Of a DNA stretch of 64,000 bases, positions 45,653 to 54,954 are shown one piece after another. Origin of the DNA: Bacteroidota bacterium. GTDB lineage: Bacteria > Bacteroidota > Bacteroidia > Chitinophagales > Chitinophagaceae. The notes below the pieces were generated by a model that worked only from the letters and a program-made list of their open reading frames with translations, was not told the origin of the DNA and did not search any database. A program made the translations under genes and the position numbers. The stretch spans positions 1-64,000 of the forward strand of contig JAKQGX010000042.1 in the NCBI GenBank assembly GCA_029573235.1. Reading direction: 5' to 3'. Numbering within the stretch: position 1 is the stretch's first letter; the number at the start of each line of letters is the position of its first letter.

Positions 45653-47095
45653 ATGGCAAACGAAAACACCTTGCAGAATATCATTTCGCATTGTAAAGAA
45701 TATGGGTTTATTTTTCAAAGCAGTGAAATTTATGATGGCTTGAGTGCTGTATATGACTATGGGCAATATGGTGCAGAGTTGAAGAAAAACATCCGTGAAT
45801 ATTGGTGGAAAAGCATGACGCAAATGCACGAAAACATCGTGGGCATTGATGCGGCCATCTTTATGCATCCGAAGGTATGGAAAGCCAGTGGTCACGTAGA
45901 TAACTTCAGTGACCCAATGATAGATAACAAAGACAGCAAGAAACGTTATCGGGTAGATCATTTGATAGAAGGTTTTGCGGATCAATTGGCAACAACAAGT
46001 GAAGCAAAAGCCAAAGAAGTGATTGCACAGATGGAAGCTTTGTTGGCAGCAGATGATTATGCCGGTTTGAAAAAACTTATTGAAGACAATAAAATAAGCT
46101 GTAGCATAAGCGGTACTTGCAATTGGACGGATGTACGCCAGTTCAACCTGATGTTCTCTACAGAATTTGGTGCTGTTGCCGGAGATGAAGATAATACGGT
46201 GTACCTGCGCCCGGAGACGGCACAAGGGATATTTGTAAACTTTTTGAACGTGCAAAAAACAGGTCGAATGAAGATTCCATTTGGTATTGCACAAACCGGA
46301 AAAGCATTCCGAAATGAAATTGTAGCTCGTCAGTTTATCTTCCGTATGCGTGAGTTTGAGCAAATGGAGATGCAATTTTTTATTAAACCAGGTACTCAAA
46401 AAGAATGGTATGAATACTGGAAAGAAACCCGAATGAAATGGCACTTGAGCTTGGGTATTTCCACCGATAAATACCGTTTCCATGATCATGTGAAGCTGGC
46501 GCATTATGCCGATGCCGCATGCGATATCGAGTATGATTTCCCCATCGGTTTCAAAGAAGTAGAAGGGATACACAGCCGCACCGATTTTGATTTGAAAAAC
46601 CATCAAGAACTCAGTGGTAAAAAGCTAACCTATTTTGATACCGAAGAAAACAAGCACTACATACCGTACGTTATTGAAACCTCCATTGGTCTTGACAGAG
46701 CAGTAATGATGGTATTGAGCGAAGCATACAAAGAAGAGGACCTAAGCACAAAAGACAAAAAAGACAGCCGTGTGGTACTGTCGTTGCCACCTATGTTGGC
46801 GCCCATTAAACTTGCTGTATTACCCCTTACCAAAAAAGATGGATTGCCCGAATTGGCACGTCAACTGATGAAAGAATGTATGCCACATTTTAAATGCTTC
46901 TATGAAGAGAAAGACACTATCGGCAAACGTTATCGTCGTCAAGATGCTATTGGTACTCCTTTTTGCGTAACCATCGATCATCAAACCAAAGAAGATGGAA
47001 CGGTTACCATTCGTCATAGAGACAGTATGCAACAAGAACGCTTGCCGATGAGTGATATAAAACGATTGGTGATGGAAAGGACTGCTATGTTTTAG
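45653..47095 (+). CDS. glyS: Glycyl-tRNA synthetase (class II, homodimeric type)
   Basis: Charges tRNA-Gly. The 480-residue single-chain form is as in Thermus and eukaryotes rather than the alpha/beta form of E. coli. Motifs are SSEIYDGLSAVYDYGQYG and KNIREYWWKSMTQMHENIVG near the start, RPETAQGIFVNF (motif 2 region, about 186-197), PFGIAQTGKAFRNEI, MREFEQMEMQFF, and motif 3 YVIETSIGLDRAVMMVL. The C-terminal anticodon-binding domain is IKLAVLPLTKKDGLPELARQ onward. Convergent with scoB. Confidence 0.97.
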   Translation: MANENTLQNIISHCKEYGFIFQSSEIYDGLSAVYDYGQYGAELKKNIREYWWKSMTQMHENIVGIDAAIFMHPKVWKASGHVDNFSDPMIDNKDSKKRYRVDHLIEGFADQLATTSEAKAKEVIAQMEALLAADDYAGLKKLIEDNKISCSISGTCNWTDVRQFNLMFSTEFGAVAGDEDNTVYLRPETAQGIFVNFLNVQKTGRMKIPFGIAQTGKAFRNEIVARQFIFRMREFEQMEMQFFIKPGTQKEWYEYWKETRMKWHLSLGISTDKYRFHDHVKLAHYADAACDIEYDFPIGFKEVEGIHSRTDFDLKNHQELSGKKLTYFDTEENKHYIPYVIETSIGLDRAVMMVLSEAYKEEDLSTKDKKDSRVVLSLPPMLAPIKLAVLPLTKKDGLPELARQLMKECMPHFKCFYEEKDTIGKRYRRQDAIGTPFCVTIDHQTKEDGTVTIRHRDSMQQERLPMSDIKRLVMERTAMF

Positions 47096-47129
47096 CAGCG
47101 TACAATAATCATCATTTGAAAAGCTATAA

Positions 47130-47171
47130 AGCAACAAACCTGATTCGATGTGTTGAATCAGGTTTGTTGCT
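47130..47171. terminator. Long hairpin between convergent glyS and scoB
   Basis: A perfect 17-bp stem (47130-47146 and 47155-47171) with an 8-base loop, 34 bases after the glyS stop and 31 before the scoB stop. It lacks a strong T run on either side but is placed as a shared terminator. Confidence 0.7.
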
Positions 47172-47202
47172 ATTACGAACGATTATTAGAATAGTATTGC
47201 TA

Positions 47203-47859
47203 CTAAAAAGTAATCTCTTTCACATCATCTGCAATGGTCAGCTTTCCGGCAGTTTTCGATTTGATTTCTTCGATGCTGACACCCGGCGCATATTCACGGC
47301 ATACAAATCCATTTTCGGTAATATCAAATACGCCCAAATCAGATACAATTTTTTTCACACAGCGCAAGCCGGTAATGGGCAACGTGCACTGTGGAAGAAG
47401 TTTTGAATTGCCGGCTTTATCGGTATGCTGCATGGCTACAATAATATTTTTGGCAGCAGCCACTAAGTCCATTGCACCGCCCATACCTTTCACCATTTTA
47501 CCCGGTATTTTCCAATTGGCAATATCACCGTTCTCGGCTACTTCCATCGCACCTAATACCGTTAGGTTCACCCTGCCGGAGCGAATCATACCAAAGCTGG
47601 TAGCGCTATCGAAAATAGCAGAGCCGGGCAGCGTTGTAATGGTTTGTTTGCCTGCGTTTATCAAGTCGGCATCTTCATCGCCTTCAAAAGGGAAGGGACC
47701 CATGCCCAGCAATCCGTTCTCACTTTGTAAGACTACATTGATACCGGAAGGAATGTAATTGGCCACCATGGTAGGTATGCCAATACCTAAGTTTACATAA
47801 AAACCGTCTTGCAATTCTTTTGCAATTCGTTGTGCAATTTGTTCTTTATTGAGTGCCAT
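47203..47859 (-). CDS. scoB: 3-oxoacid CoA-transferase subunit B
   Basis: Transfers CoA between succinyl-CoA and acetoacetate or a related oxoacid. The 218 residues show QRIAKELQDGFYVNLGIGIP at the N-terminus, the catalytic Glu in QSENGLLGMGPFP (about residue 51) and GGAMDLVAAAKNIIV. Subunit A is encoded 121 bp upstream on the same strand. The pair is used in ketone-body or short-chain acid metabolism; the natural acid is not readable from sequence. Confidence 0.94.
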   Translation of the reverse strand: MALNKEQIAQRIAKELQDGFYVNLGIGIPTMVANYIPSGINVVLQSENGLLGMGPFPFEGDEDADLINAGKQTITTLPGSAIFDSATSFGMIRSGRVNLTVLGAMEVAENGDIANWKIPGKMVKGMGGAMDLVAAAKNIIVAMQHTDKAGNSKLLPQCTLPITGLRCVKKIVSDLGVFDITENGFVCREYAPGVSIEEIKSKTAGKLTIADDVKEITF

Positions 47860-47980
47860 GATTGGTAATGATGTTGTTTGAAATGAGGTTTCTTGTCGAA
47901 ACAGTTGATACTATTAATGCATATTAAAGTATTGCAAAATCGCTTTCAGTAGGCGGTTTCAAGCAATTGCAGCATACCGT

Positions 47981-48679
47981 TTATGAACGTTTTCTTACCG
48001 TACGTTGTTCAATCCGTTTTTCATAATCGGTTCCTTGAAAAATCTGATTTACATAAATACCCGGTGTATGTATCATGTTGGGGTCTAACTCGCCCGGTGC
48101 TACTAATTCCTCTACTTCGGCAATGGTTATTTTTCCTGCCATAGCCATAAGTGGGTTAAAGTTGCGAGCTGTATCCTTGTAAATGAGATTCCCCATAGTA
48201 TCTCCTTTCCACGCTTTTACAATGGCAAAGTCAGCGTCAAAAGCTTCTTCAATCAAGTATTGTCTCCCGTTTCGCACCACTGTTTCTTTACCTTCGGCTA
48301 CTTCGGTGCCAACGCCTGCCAATACCGGTACAAAAGGAATCCCATATCCCGCAATCATACAGCGCGTAGCAAGGGTGCCTTGTGGTACCAATTCTACATC
48401 CAATTCGCCGGACAACAGTTGTCTTTCAAACTCGGCATTCTCTCCTACATAAGAAGCAATCATTTTTTTCAATTGCTTTTTCTGTAGCATGAGTCCGATA
48501 CCGAAGTCGTCAACACCCGCATTGTTGGAGATACAAGTAAGGTTGTCAATTCCCTTGTTGACAATAGCTCGAATACAATTTTCAGGAATGCCGCAAAGCC
48601 CAAATCCACCAAACATAATCGTCATTCCCGACTCGATATCTTTGATGGCCACATCGGCATTCGCCACTACTTTGTTCAT
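47981..48679 (-). CDS. scoA: 3-oxoacid CoA-transferase subunit A
   Basis: Partner of subunit B. The 232 residues contain the family signature GMTIMFGGFGLCGIPENCI (about 19-37), TCISNNAGVDDFGIG, and VELVPQGTLATRCMIAGYGI. A TATTTTCG box (one mismatch to TAnnTTTG) lies 23 bases before the start. Confidence 0.94.
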   Translation of the reverse strand: MNKVVANADVAIKDIESGMTIMFGGFGLCGIPENCIRAIVNKGIDNLTCISNNAGVDDFGIGLMLQKKQLKKMIASYVGENAEFERQLLSGELDVELVPQGTLATRCMIAGYGIPFVPVLAGVGTEVAEGKETVVRNGRQYLIEEAFDADFAIVKAWKGDTMGNLIYKDTARNFNPLMAMAGKITIAEVEELVAPGELDPNMIHTPGIYVNQIFQGTDYEKRIEQRTVRKRS

Positions 48680-48744
48680 GATGCTTCTATTTTTTTGTGT
48701 GACGAAAATAAGAACTGTTTTTGATTAAATATTCGCGAAGCCGT

Positions 48745-49845
48745 TTAGGGAAGCTCTTGCAGCCAATGGTCAACAACAGGCTTGTAGAGTGCCATACAGT
48801 TGACAGTAGCTAATGGATGAAAAGGGAAATGCCTTGCTGCTTGAAGACATTTGGAAAGCGAGAACTGCGATTGATGGCTACAATAGAAAATGCCTTTTTC
48901 ATGCAAGTAACTTCCCAAATATTCTTGCTCTGTTTGCCCGGGCGTAGGGATGAGAATGGCTTTTTTTTGTGCTGCCATTAAGTCCATAAGCGTAGAGTAA
49001 CCGCTTCTGCAAACTACCATGGATGCGTTTTTCAATAAAGGGTGCAGTTGCGCTCGTGTCAATAATTTGTGGTAGGTAATATGTGCCGGAATCGCTGATG
49101 GTTCCTGTGCTTGTTGGCTTCCTTCTACAAAGACAACGGGCCGTTGCAGTACACCAGCTTCTTCCCAAAGTATGGATGAAAGCATACTTCTCTGTGGCTC
49201 TGGTCCGGAGAGAAGGATGAGGATATGCTGTTCGCTGCTTGCATTAAAATCGGTGTTACTCAATTGCGATAACCAACCAATATATGATGTCTGAGCGGGT
49301 AATTGCGAAGGATGTCCTAAGGTGCCACTCAGTCCCGGTGGTGTGGCTATATCTACCACCCAACATTGCTGAAACCGTTGTATCTGTCGGTAATGAAGGC
49401 GTTGAAAAAGCGTGTCGGCTACAGCGCCCATACCGGTTTGCACACGTAGTTGGTGGGTGATAAACACACTGGGTATCTCCGGATGATGCAAGCCATACCG
49501 ATTGTCTGAAAGGATGGCATCTATTTTTCGTGTAGTTGCCAAGCGGCGCAACCATTGATGCTCCGAGCGGATGACTTGAAAAATTCGGGGCAGTTGTTGA
49601 ATAAAATAGGGTTTGAACCAAATGGAATGTTGTGCATAACGTACGTTATATCCATCCAAATGAACCGTTTCTATACCATGGAAAGTATCTTGTATATAAC
49701 GACACTGCCATTCGTTACCTGCAAATAATACGTTGTAATTTTTTTCTAAAAGATACTGGATGATAGTAGCCATGCGGGTAGTGTGCCCCATGCCCCAGTC
49801 TAAGGGTGCTACTAAAATAGTGCGGTATGTGTGGTTATTACTCAG
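48745..49845 (-). CDS. Glycosyltransferase (MurG-like, GT-B fold) with an anomalous 5' end
   Basis: A GT-B glycosyltransferase of a Bacteroidota family resembling MurG/UDP-GlcNAc transferases. Motifs include IDAILSDNRYGLHHPEIPSV, VFITHQLRVQTG and the donor-site CRSGYSTLMDLMAAQKKAIL. The first in-frame ATG (49791) falls inside the conserved N-terminal strand: the frame upstream reads TYRTILVAPLDWGMGHTTRM, which belongs to the domain. No ATG, GTG or TTG exists between that segment and the in-frame stop at 49852-49854; CTG at 49845 is the only plausible codon. A GTG at 49865 lies four bases after a -7 box but is in another frame. So either a CTG start, or a single-base indel near 49845. The coordinates use CTG. 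Confidence 0.8.
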   Translation of the reverse strand: MSNNHTYRTILVAPLDWGMGHTTRMATIIQYLLEKNYNVLFAGNEWQCRYIQDTFHGIETVHLDGYNVRYAQHSIWFKPYFIQQLPRIFQVIRSEHQWLRRLATTRKIDAILSDNRYGLHHPEIPSVFITHQLRVQTGMGAVADTLFQRLHYRQIQRFQQCWVVDIATPPGLSGTLGHPSQLPAQTSYIGWLSQLSNTDFNASSEQHILILLSGPEPQRSMLSSILWEEAGVLQRPVVFVEGSQQAQEPSAIPAHITYHKLLTRAQLHPLLKNASMVVCRSGYSTLMDLMAAQKKAILIPTPGQTEQEYLGSYLHEKGIFYCSHQSQFSLSKCLQAARHFPFHPLATVNCMALYKPVVDHWLQELP

Positions 49846-49869
49846 GAATCCTTAATTTTATTCACTGCG

Positions 49870-49877
49870 CAAATGTA
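49870..49877 (-). promoter_or_regulatory. -7 element for the glycosyltransferase gene
   Basis: Minus strand TACATTTG, then four bases, then GTG at 49865, the same geometry as pyrE. This GTG opens a seven-codon frame (VNKIKDS) that stops before the glycosyltransferase frame. Confidence 0.55.
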
Positions 49878-49883
49878 GCTTAA

Positions 49884-50030
49884 ATGAACACGGTTAAAAA
49901 GGTTAAAATAATAGCACTCGTACTGCTTTCAGGGATATTTATCATCACACAGGGCTGCGCCACCGGCAAAGGATGTGGTTGCGGAAATGATATCAACAAG
50001 AGCTATAAAGCGCCCAAACGTTATCGTTAA
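49884..50030 (+). CDS. Small predicted lipoprotein (48 residues)
   Basis: The protein has a basic N-terminus (MNTVKKVK), a hydrophobic stretch IIALVLLSGIFIITQ and Cys at position 25 (TQGC), then a Gly/Cys-rich segment (ATGKGCGCGNDINK) and a basic end (APKRYR). It looks like one of the tiny lipoproteins common in Bacteroidota; no function is known. The gene is divergent from the glycosyltransferase and followed 15 bases later by another short ORF. Confidence 0.6.
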   Translation: MNTVKKVKIIALVLLSGIFIITQGCATGKGCGCGNDINKSYKAPKRYR

Positions 50031-50045
50031 TACAAGAATCAGGGT

Positions 50046-50288
50046 ATGTGGCGGAGAACATCAAAAACTTGGAGTTTATTCCCTCATGAGATAGTGGCAA
50101 CACAAGCTAAAGACGCAACTTGCTTGTACCATTTTGTGCGCCAAGTAAAGGCAAATCGAATGATAGCTGCTTCGGTGGAGGTAGTGGACTTACAACGATA
50201 TCGACTGGTATCTCATATCCCCAAAGTGCGATTCTATTTACGCGAAAAACTGGATGAACCGTTTATCTTTTTTCATTTCAAGAATTAA
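50046..50288 (+). CDS. Hypothetical protein (80 residues)
   Basis: An open frame following the small lipoprotein by 15 bases. It encodes a soluble basic protein with a plausible folded-domain composition (ASVEVVDLQRYRLVSHIPKV, REKLDEPFIFFHF). I do not recognise it. The first ~15 residues (MWRRTSKTWSLFPHE) look less natural than the same bases in the +1 frame (VAENIKNLEFIPS, then stop), which hints at a frameshift near 50085. Treat as tentative. Confidence 0.4.
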   Translation: MWRRTSKTWSLFPHEIVATQAKDATCLYHFVRQVKANRMIAASVEVVDLQRYRLVSHIPKVRFYLREKLDEPFIFFHFKN

Positions 50289-50407
50289 TTAAACGACGTG
50301 TCCACGCATTTTCTTCCCTTGTTCTTTCATGATTCCATGCCACCCTATTATTTCAAATACTCTGTGTAGAATAACCTAAATTGCAAGTTGACTTTGTGAG
50401 GAGCACT

Positions 50408-53400
50408 ATGAACAATTATGATTGGTTGATTTCGAAGATTGATGCCTTTACCCGAAAATATTATGCAAACCAATTGCTACGTGGCGGGTTGATTTTTTCT
50501 ATTGCCCTTTTATGTTATGTGCTTACCATTAGCGTAGGCGAATATTATTTGTACTTCCCTACCTGGCTTCGCTGGATATTATTGAGCCTATTCATCATTG
50601 CCGGCTTATGGGCATTAGTGCGTTGGGTTATTATTCCTTTGATAAAAATGGCACGCATGGGAAACATTATTTCTCATGAAGAAGCCGCTATTATCATCGG
50701 TAGGCATTTCCCTGAAATCAGTGATAAACTCTTAAATATTTTACAGCTCAAAAAACAATCGGATAGCCCTGCCAGCAGAGACTTGATAGACGCCAGCATC
50801 CAACAAAAAGCTGCACAGCTATCGGTGTTGCCTATTACACAAGCCGTAGATCTAAAGAAAAACAAAAAGTACTTACCCTACTTGATGCCATTATTGGGTA
50901 TTGCTATTTTAATCCTGATATTTTCACCGGGCATTTTTACAGAAGCCTCTGAGCGACTGTTACAACCTGCCAAGACCTTCGAAAAGCCGGCTCCTTTTGA
51001 ATGGGTAATTATGTCTGAACCCTTGTCGGCCGTGCGAAATACCGACTATGTATTGAAGGTGAAAACAACCGGAGCAATGCTGCCGGAGCAAGTAGCGATC
51101 TTGATAGAAGGAGAGAAGATAACCATGACATCCACCCAAAGAAATCATTTTGAATATCGGTTTAAGAATGTCACCGAAGATATTCCCTTTCACTTGTACG
51201 CTGCCGGCTATACATCGAAAGCATATACTGTGAAAATTATCCAAAAGCCGGTATTGAAAGCCATTTCCTTTCAGTTAGATTATCCGGAATATACCGGTAA
51301 GAAAGATGAGCAGCGCACCAGTTTAGGAGATATTTCTGTTCCTGAAGGCACGCGTATTACATGGAATATTGCCGCCGATTTTGCTGATAATGCTTTTTTG
51401 CAATGGGGCACAACTGGCACATCTCATCCCATGCAGCGCAACGGGAAAGCGTTTAGTTATGCTGCTCAAGCGATGCAAGACACCACATATGCCCTTGTAT
51501 TTACCAATCAATCTTCCAAAACAAAAGAGGCTTATACTTATCATTTACAAGTAGTGCCGGACGAACATCCTATCATTCAGCTGCAAGAGCATCGAGATAC
51601 CATTGCCGGAAAGCAAGTATTACTTAGTGGTACAGCCGGTGATGACTATGGCATCAGCAAAGTGAATTTCCATTTTCAAATCTTGGGTAACAACAACCAG
51701 CTCATCGCTTCAAAGGCTGTCCCTTTAAAGGTTTCGGGTGGTACGCTCACTACTTTTCAGTATTATTTTGATATCGACTTATTGCAATTGCAAATAGGAC
51801 AAAAACTAAACTACTACATAGAAGCATGGGATAACGATGCGGTGAATGGCAGTAAATCGACAAAGAGCGAAATGCACAGCTATCACATGCTGCTGCCCAA
51901 ACAACTGGATAGTGCCATACATGCCAATGCCCAACAAATCAATTCAGGATTGAGCAAAACTTCGCAACAATCCAAAGAACTGCGTAATGATATCAAAGAA
52001 CTTCAAAGCAAATTATTGCAAAGCGATAAGATGGATTGGGAGCGCCAACAATCCTTGCAAGAGATGATGACGAAACAACTGGAGTTAAAGCAATATCTAG
52101 AGCAAATAAAAAAACGTTTCGATGAGCAAGTGCAGCAAAGCAAGCAAAAAGAACATAGTGAAGACCTACAGGATAAACAACAAGAATTGCAAAAGCAGCT
52201 AGACCATATGCTCAGCAAAGAGCTGCAAGAAATGATGAAGAAATTGGAAGAGATGATGGCTAAGCTGAATAAAGACAATGCACTGCAACAGATGAAAGAA
52301 ATGGAACAGCAAAACAAGCTGTTCCAAATGGACTTGGATCGCATGAAAGAATTGATGAAGAAGTTGGAAATGCAAATGCGTATGGAAGACCTTGCAGAAA
52401 AAGCCACCCAATTAGCCGCCAAACAAGATGCACTTCAAAAAGAAACTACAGAACAAAAGAAGTCCAATGAAGCACTAGGCAAAGAACAACAAGAACTGAA
52501 AAAGCAATTGGATGAGATGATGAAAAAGGATATGGGCGCTATGAAGGAGCTAAACCAACAAATGAAGCAAGAGCAAGACCTAAACGATATACAACAGTCC
52601 GGAAATGATGCACAACAAAACATGCAAGAGAGTGGCGAACAATTAGGACAAAACCAAAATGGGAAAGCAGGTCAAAAACAAAGTCAAGCCAGTAAAAACC
52701 TTCAAGAGATGGCAAGCGCTTTGAAAAAAGCCGCTTCCGGCAATAGTATGGAGCAAATTGAACTGGACATAAAAGCCGTTCGCCAAATACTAACCAACCT
52801 GATGCGCCTGTCATTTGACCAAGAATCGCTTATGAGTGCAGTACGTACGACCTCGCCCGCCACACAAACTTATTTATTGAATGTTCGAGAGCAAAACAGG
52901 TTGTACCATAATGCACACATGATTAAGGATAGCCTTTTCTCTTTGAGCAAACGACTCTTCAAATTGGCACCCACCATCAACAAAGAAACCAGTGAGCTGG
53001 AGAAAAATTTACAATTGTCTAAAGATGCGTTAGAAGGAAGGCGAATTGCAGAAGCCGCGACCAAGCAACAATATGTGATGATGCGTACCAACAACTTAGC
53101 CCTGATGCTCAACGAAACCCTTGCCAACCTGTTGCAAATGCAAAGCCAGCAAATGAAAGAGGGAGAGAAACAAGGAAGTTGCCAAAAGCCGGGTGGTAAA
53201 ACGCCAAAGCCCGGTGCCGGTAAACAAATGAGTGATATCATCACACAACAACAAGACCTAGGCAATGCCATGCAACAAATGAAAGATGCCCAAGAAAAAC
53301 GACAAGGCACGCAAGGACAAAAACAAGGTCAACAGCAGCAACCCGGTGGCGAAGAGTATGGCAATGCCGAACAACTAGCCCGAATGGCAGCACAGCAGGC

Positions 53401-53797
53401 AGCCCTGCGAAAACAACTGCAAGACCTACAAAGTCTATTGAACAGCAAAGGCTTGGGTAATGCCAAAGAGTTGCGTGACATTCAGAATAATATGGATAAA
53501 AACGAAACAGACTTGGTGAACCGACGCTTGAGCAGTGAGCTTCTATTACGTCAGAAGGAAATCCTCACTCGTTTGTTAGAAACTGAAAAAGCATTACGCG
53601 AACAAGAACAAGATGATAAGCGCTCTTCAAAAAATCCGACAGATATATTGCGTAGCGCACCACCAGAGCTGCAACGATACTTGCAATCATCCCAAAACCT
53701 AATGGACGTATACAAAACCATACCGCCACAACTACGACCCTACTACAAAGAGATGGTCAACCATTACTATAAAAACCTTGGCGTATCTACTAAGTAG
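50408..53797 (+). CDS. DUF4175-family membrane protein with long coiled coil
   Basis: The 1129-residue protein starts at ATG 50408 (MNNYDWLISKIDAFTRK). Helices at about 24-45 and 52-76 and a third at about 155-175 anchor it in the membrane. A beta-rich extracytoplasmic part (about 180-500, with SFQLDYPEYTGKKDEQRTSL) follows. Then comes a very long Gln/Lys/Met/Glu-rich coiled coil (about 510-780 and 850-1060) with repeats such as LKKQLDEMMKKD. The end has a short conserved-looking tail (LRPYYKEMVNHYYKNLG). The family is common in Bacteroidota and has no established function; scaffold or envelope roles are guesses. Confidence 0.88.
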   Translation: MNNYDWLISKIDAFTRKYYANQLLRGGLIFSIALLCYVLTISVGEYYLYFPTWLRWILLSLFIIAGLWALVRWVIIPLIKMARMGNIISHEEAAIIIGRHFPEISDKLLNILQLKKQSDSPASRDLIDASIQQKAAQLSVLPITQAVDLKKNKKYLPYLMPLLGIAILILIFSPGIFTEASERLLQPAKTFEKPAPFEWVIMSEPLSAVRNTDYVLKVKTTGAMLPEQVAILIEGEKITMTSTQRNHFEYRFKNVTEDIPFHLYAAGYTSKAYTVKIIQKPVLKAISFQLDYPEYTGKKDEQRTSLGDISVPEGTRITWNIAADFADNAFLQWGTTGTSHPMQRNGKAFSYAAQAMQDTTYALVFTNQSSKTKEAYTYHLQVVPDEHPIIQLQEHRDTIAGKQVLLSGTAGDDYGISKVNFHFQILGNNNQLIASKAVPLKVSGGTLTTFQYYFDIDLLQLQIGQKLNYYIEAWDNDAVNGSKSTKSEMHSYHMLLPKQLDSAIHANAQQINSGLSKTSQQSKELRNDIKELQSKLLQSDKMDWERQQSLQEMMTKQLELKQYLEQIKKRFDEQVQQSKQKEHSEDLQDKQQELQKQLDHMLSKELQEMMKKLEEMMAKLNKDNALQQMKEMEQQNKLFQMDLDRMKELMKKLEMQMRMEDLAEKATQLAAKQDALQKETTEQKKSNEALGKEQQELKKQLDEMMKKDMGAMKELNQQMKQEQDLNDIQQSGNDAQQNMQESGEQLGQNQNGKAGQKQSQASKNLQEMASALKKAASGNSMEQIELDIKAVRQILTNLMRLSFDQESLMSAVRTTSPATQTYLLNVREQNRLYHNAHMIKDSLFSLSKRLFKLAPTINKETSELEKNLQLSKDALEGRRIAEAATKQQYVMMRTNNLALMLNETLANLLQMQSQQMKEGEKQGSCQKPGGKTPKPGAGKQMSDIITQQQDLGNAMQQMKDAQEKRQGTQGQKQGQQQQPGGEEYGNAEQLARMAAQQAALRKQLQDLQSLLNSKGLGNAKELRDIQNNMDKNETDLVNRRLSSELLLRQKEILTRLLETEKALREQEQDDKRSSKNPTDILRSAPPELQRYLQSSQNLMDVYKTIPPQLRPYYKEMVNHYYKNLGVSTK

Positions 53798-54118
53798 CTC
53801 CATTATTTTCTGCTTCGGTATTTTTACTAGTAAACATATTGGATGAAATAGCCATACTATTCTTCATCCTGCATATACTCGGCCTCAACCCAACGAAATA
53901 CTTTTTAGAACTGTCTATACACTAATGAGAATTATTGTGTTTTAAAATTGCTATAATATTCGACTGTCTTTAATGAAAGTTGTTTTGAATAAAGTCATAA
54001 AGCACACTATTAACCAGGTGTTTACATGATAGTATGATTTTTGTCAATGTACTTGTTTTTCTAAAATAGAATTACTACTTTTCATAATAATATTGTTCAC
54101 CTTTTAAATTGACACCTT
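53798..54118. other. Intergenic gap without recognisable features
   Basis: AT-rich sequence between the DUF4175 gene and the small membrane-protein gene. I see no ORF, RNA gene, clear promoter or repeat. Confidence 0.6.
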
Positions 54119-54592
54119 ATGATTTTCAGTCGTACGTACCGCTACCAATCTACTTTGCCCATTCAAGAAATCAAGAATAAGTTGATTGGGAAACACATTA
54201 AAACACATCATTTAGACTTTGAAATATCCGAAAAGAATGGGGTATTACGTATTATTCCGCATGCCGAAAATACGGAAGGGGTACAAACCCTCCCCATTAC
54301 CCATGTTAATATGAATAATAAGGGTAATACTACCGGTTTAAAGATTAGTTCAAAGATGCGCCGCATTGACTCCGGAGGTCCTTACTTGATAGCTATTTTC
54401 AGCTCCTTTATGATTATTGCTGCAGCTATGTTTTATTTTTTAGGTGGTCCCGAACATGTACAATATGCCATTGCATTGGGTGCCATTGGACTTTTTATCC
54501 TCGTTGCATTTTGGTTGAAAATGGAAAAAGGATATTTCGATTATGTTCGTAAAATAAGGGACTACGTAAAAGCCGAAACAGCTGCAAAGTAA
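54119..54592 (+). CDS. Small membrane protein of unknown function
   Basis: A 157-residue protein: a soluble N-terminal part of about 95 residues (SRTYRYQSTLPIQEIKNKLI, with a likely small alpha/beta fold), then two helices (about 96-114, YLIAIFSSFMIIAAAMFYF, and about 120-138) and a basic C-terminal tail. No family is recognised. The gene stands alone and is closed by a terminator 39 bp downstream. Confidence 0.65.
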   Translation: MIFSRTYRYQSTLPIQEIKNKLIGKHIKTHHLDFEISEKNGVLRIIPHAENTEGVQTLPITHVNMNNKGNTTGLKISSKMRRIDSGGPYLIAIFSSFMIIAAAMFYFLGGPEHVQYAIALGAIGLFILVAFWLKMEKGYFDYVRKIRDYVKAETAAK

Positions 54593-54630
54593 GGCCAAAG
54601 AAGAAGTAAGGGTATGTCATTTATAGATAA

Positions 54631-54660
54631 CGGAGCCGTATCACGGCTCCGTATTTTTTT
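54631..54660 (+). terminator. Terminator of the 157-residue membrane protein gene
   Basis: ACGGAGCCG / CGGCTCCGT (54631-54639 and 54645-54653), 5-base loop, followed by A and a T run. Confidence 0.92.
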
Positions 54661-54732
54661 AGGTAGTAGTTTATCCTCATTGGCATAGATATGGAAGCGT
54701 AGTTACCCCATTTTTTGTCCTAATAGTCTATG

Positions 54733-54786
54733 ATGCTTCAGGGTTGTTATTCTTTTTTGATGAAGCATTATTGGCAGAAATCTGCC
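54733..54786. repeat. Two adjacent hairpins in noncoding DNA
   Basis: ATGCTTCA / TGAAGCAT (54733-54740 and 54761-54768) is followed by the tight hairpin GGCAGA-AA-TCTGCC (54773-54786). They sit in the 54662-55084 gap, which has no supportable gene. Role unknown. Confidence 0.6.
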
Positions 54787-54954
54787 CGTTGTTATTTTAT
54801 CAATGATAGAAATTTCGCAACCCAAACGAACTTCTCTGCTGTTTTTTGGGCAGGGTTGTTTTTTCTGGTTGTCCATAAGCGACCAACGTTTGTTTAATTT
54901 TTGGTCAACCTATTTTAGGACGAGGCATTCAATAGGGTGACCGATAACGGATAG

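Noticed and set aside
45632..46606. 324-codon open frame on the minus strand opposite glyS
   Set aside because: It lies antisense to a clear glycyl-tRNA synthetase gene, is Cys/Phe/His-rich without domains, and has no promoter; it is a shadow frame.
50085..50120. Firm frameshift call in the 80-residue ORF
   Set aside because: Only weak compositional hints support it; without homologues it cannot be distinguished from a genuine start.
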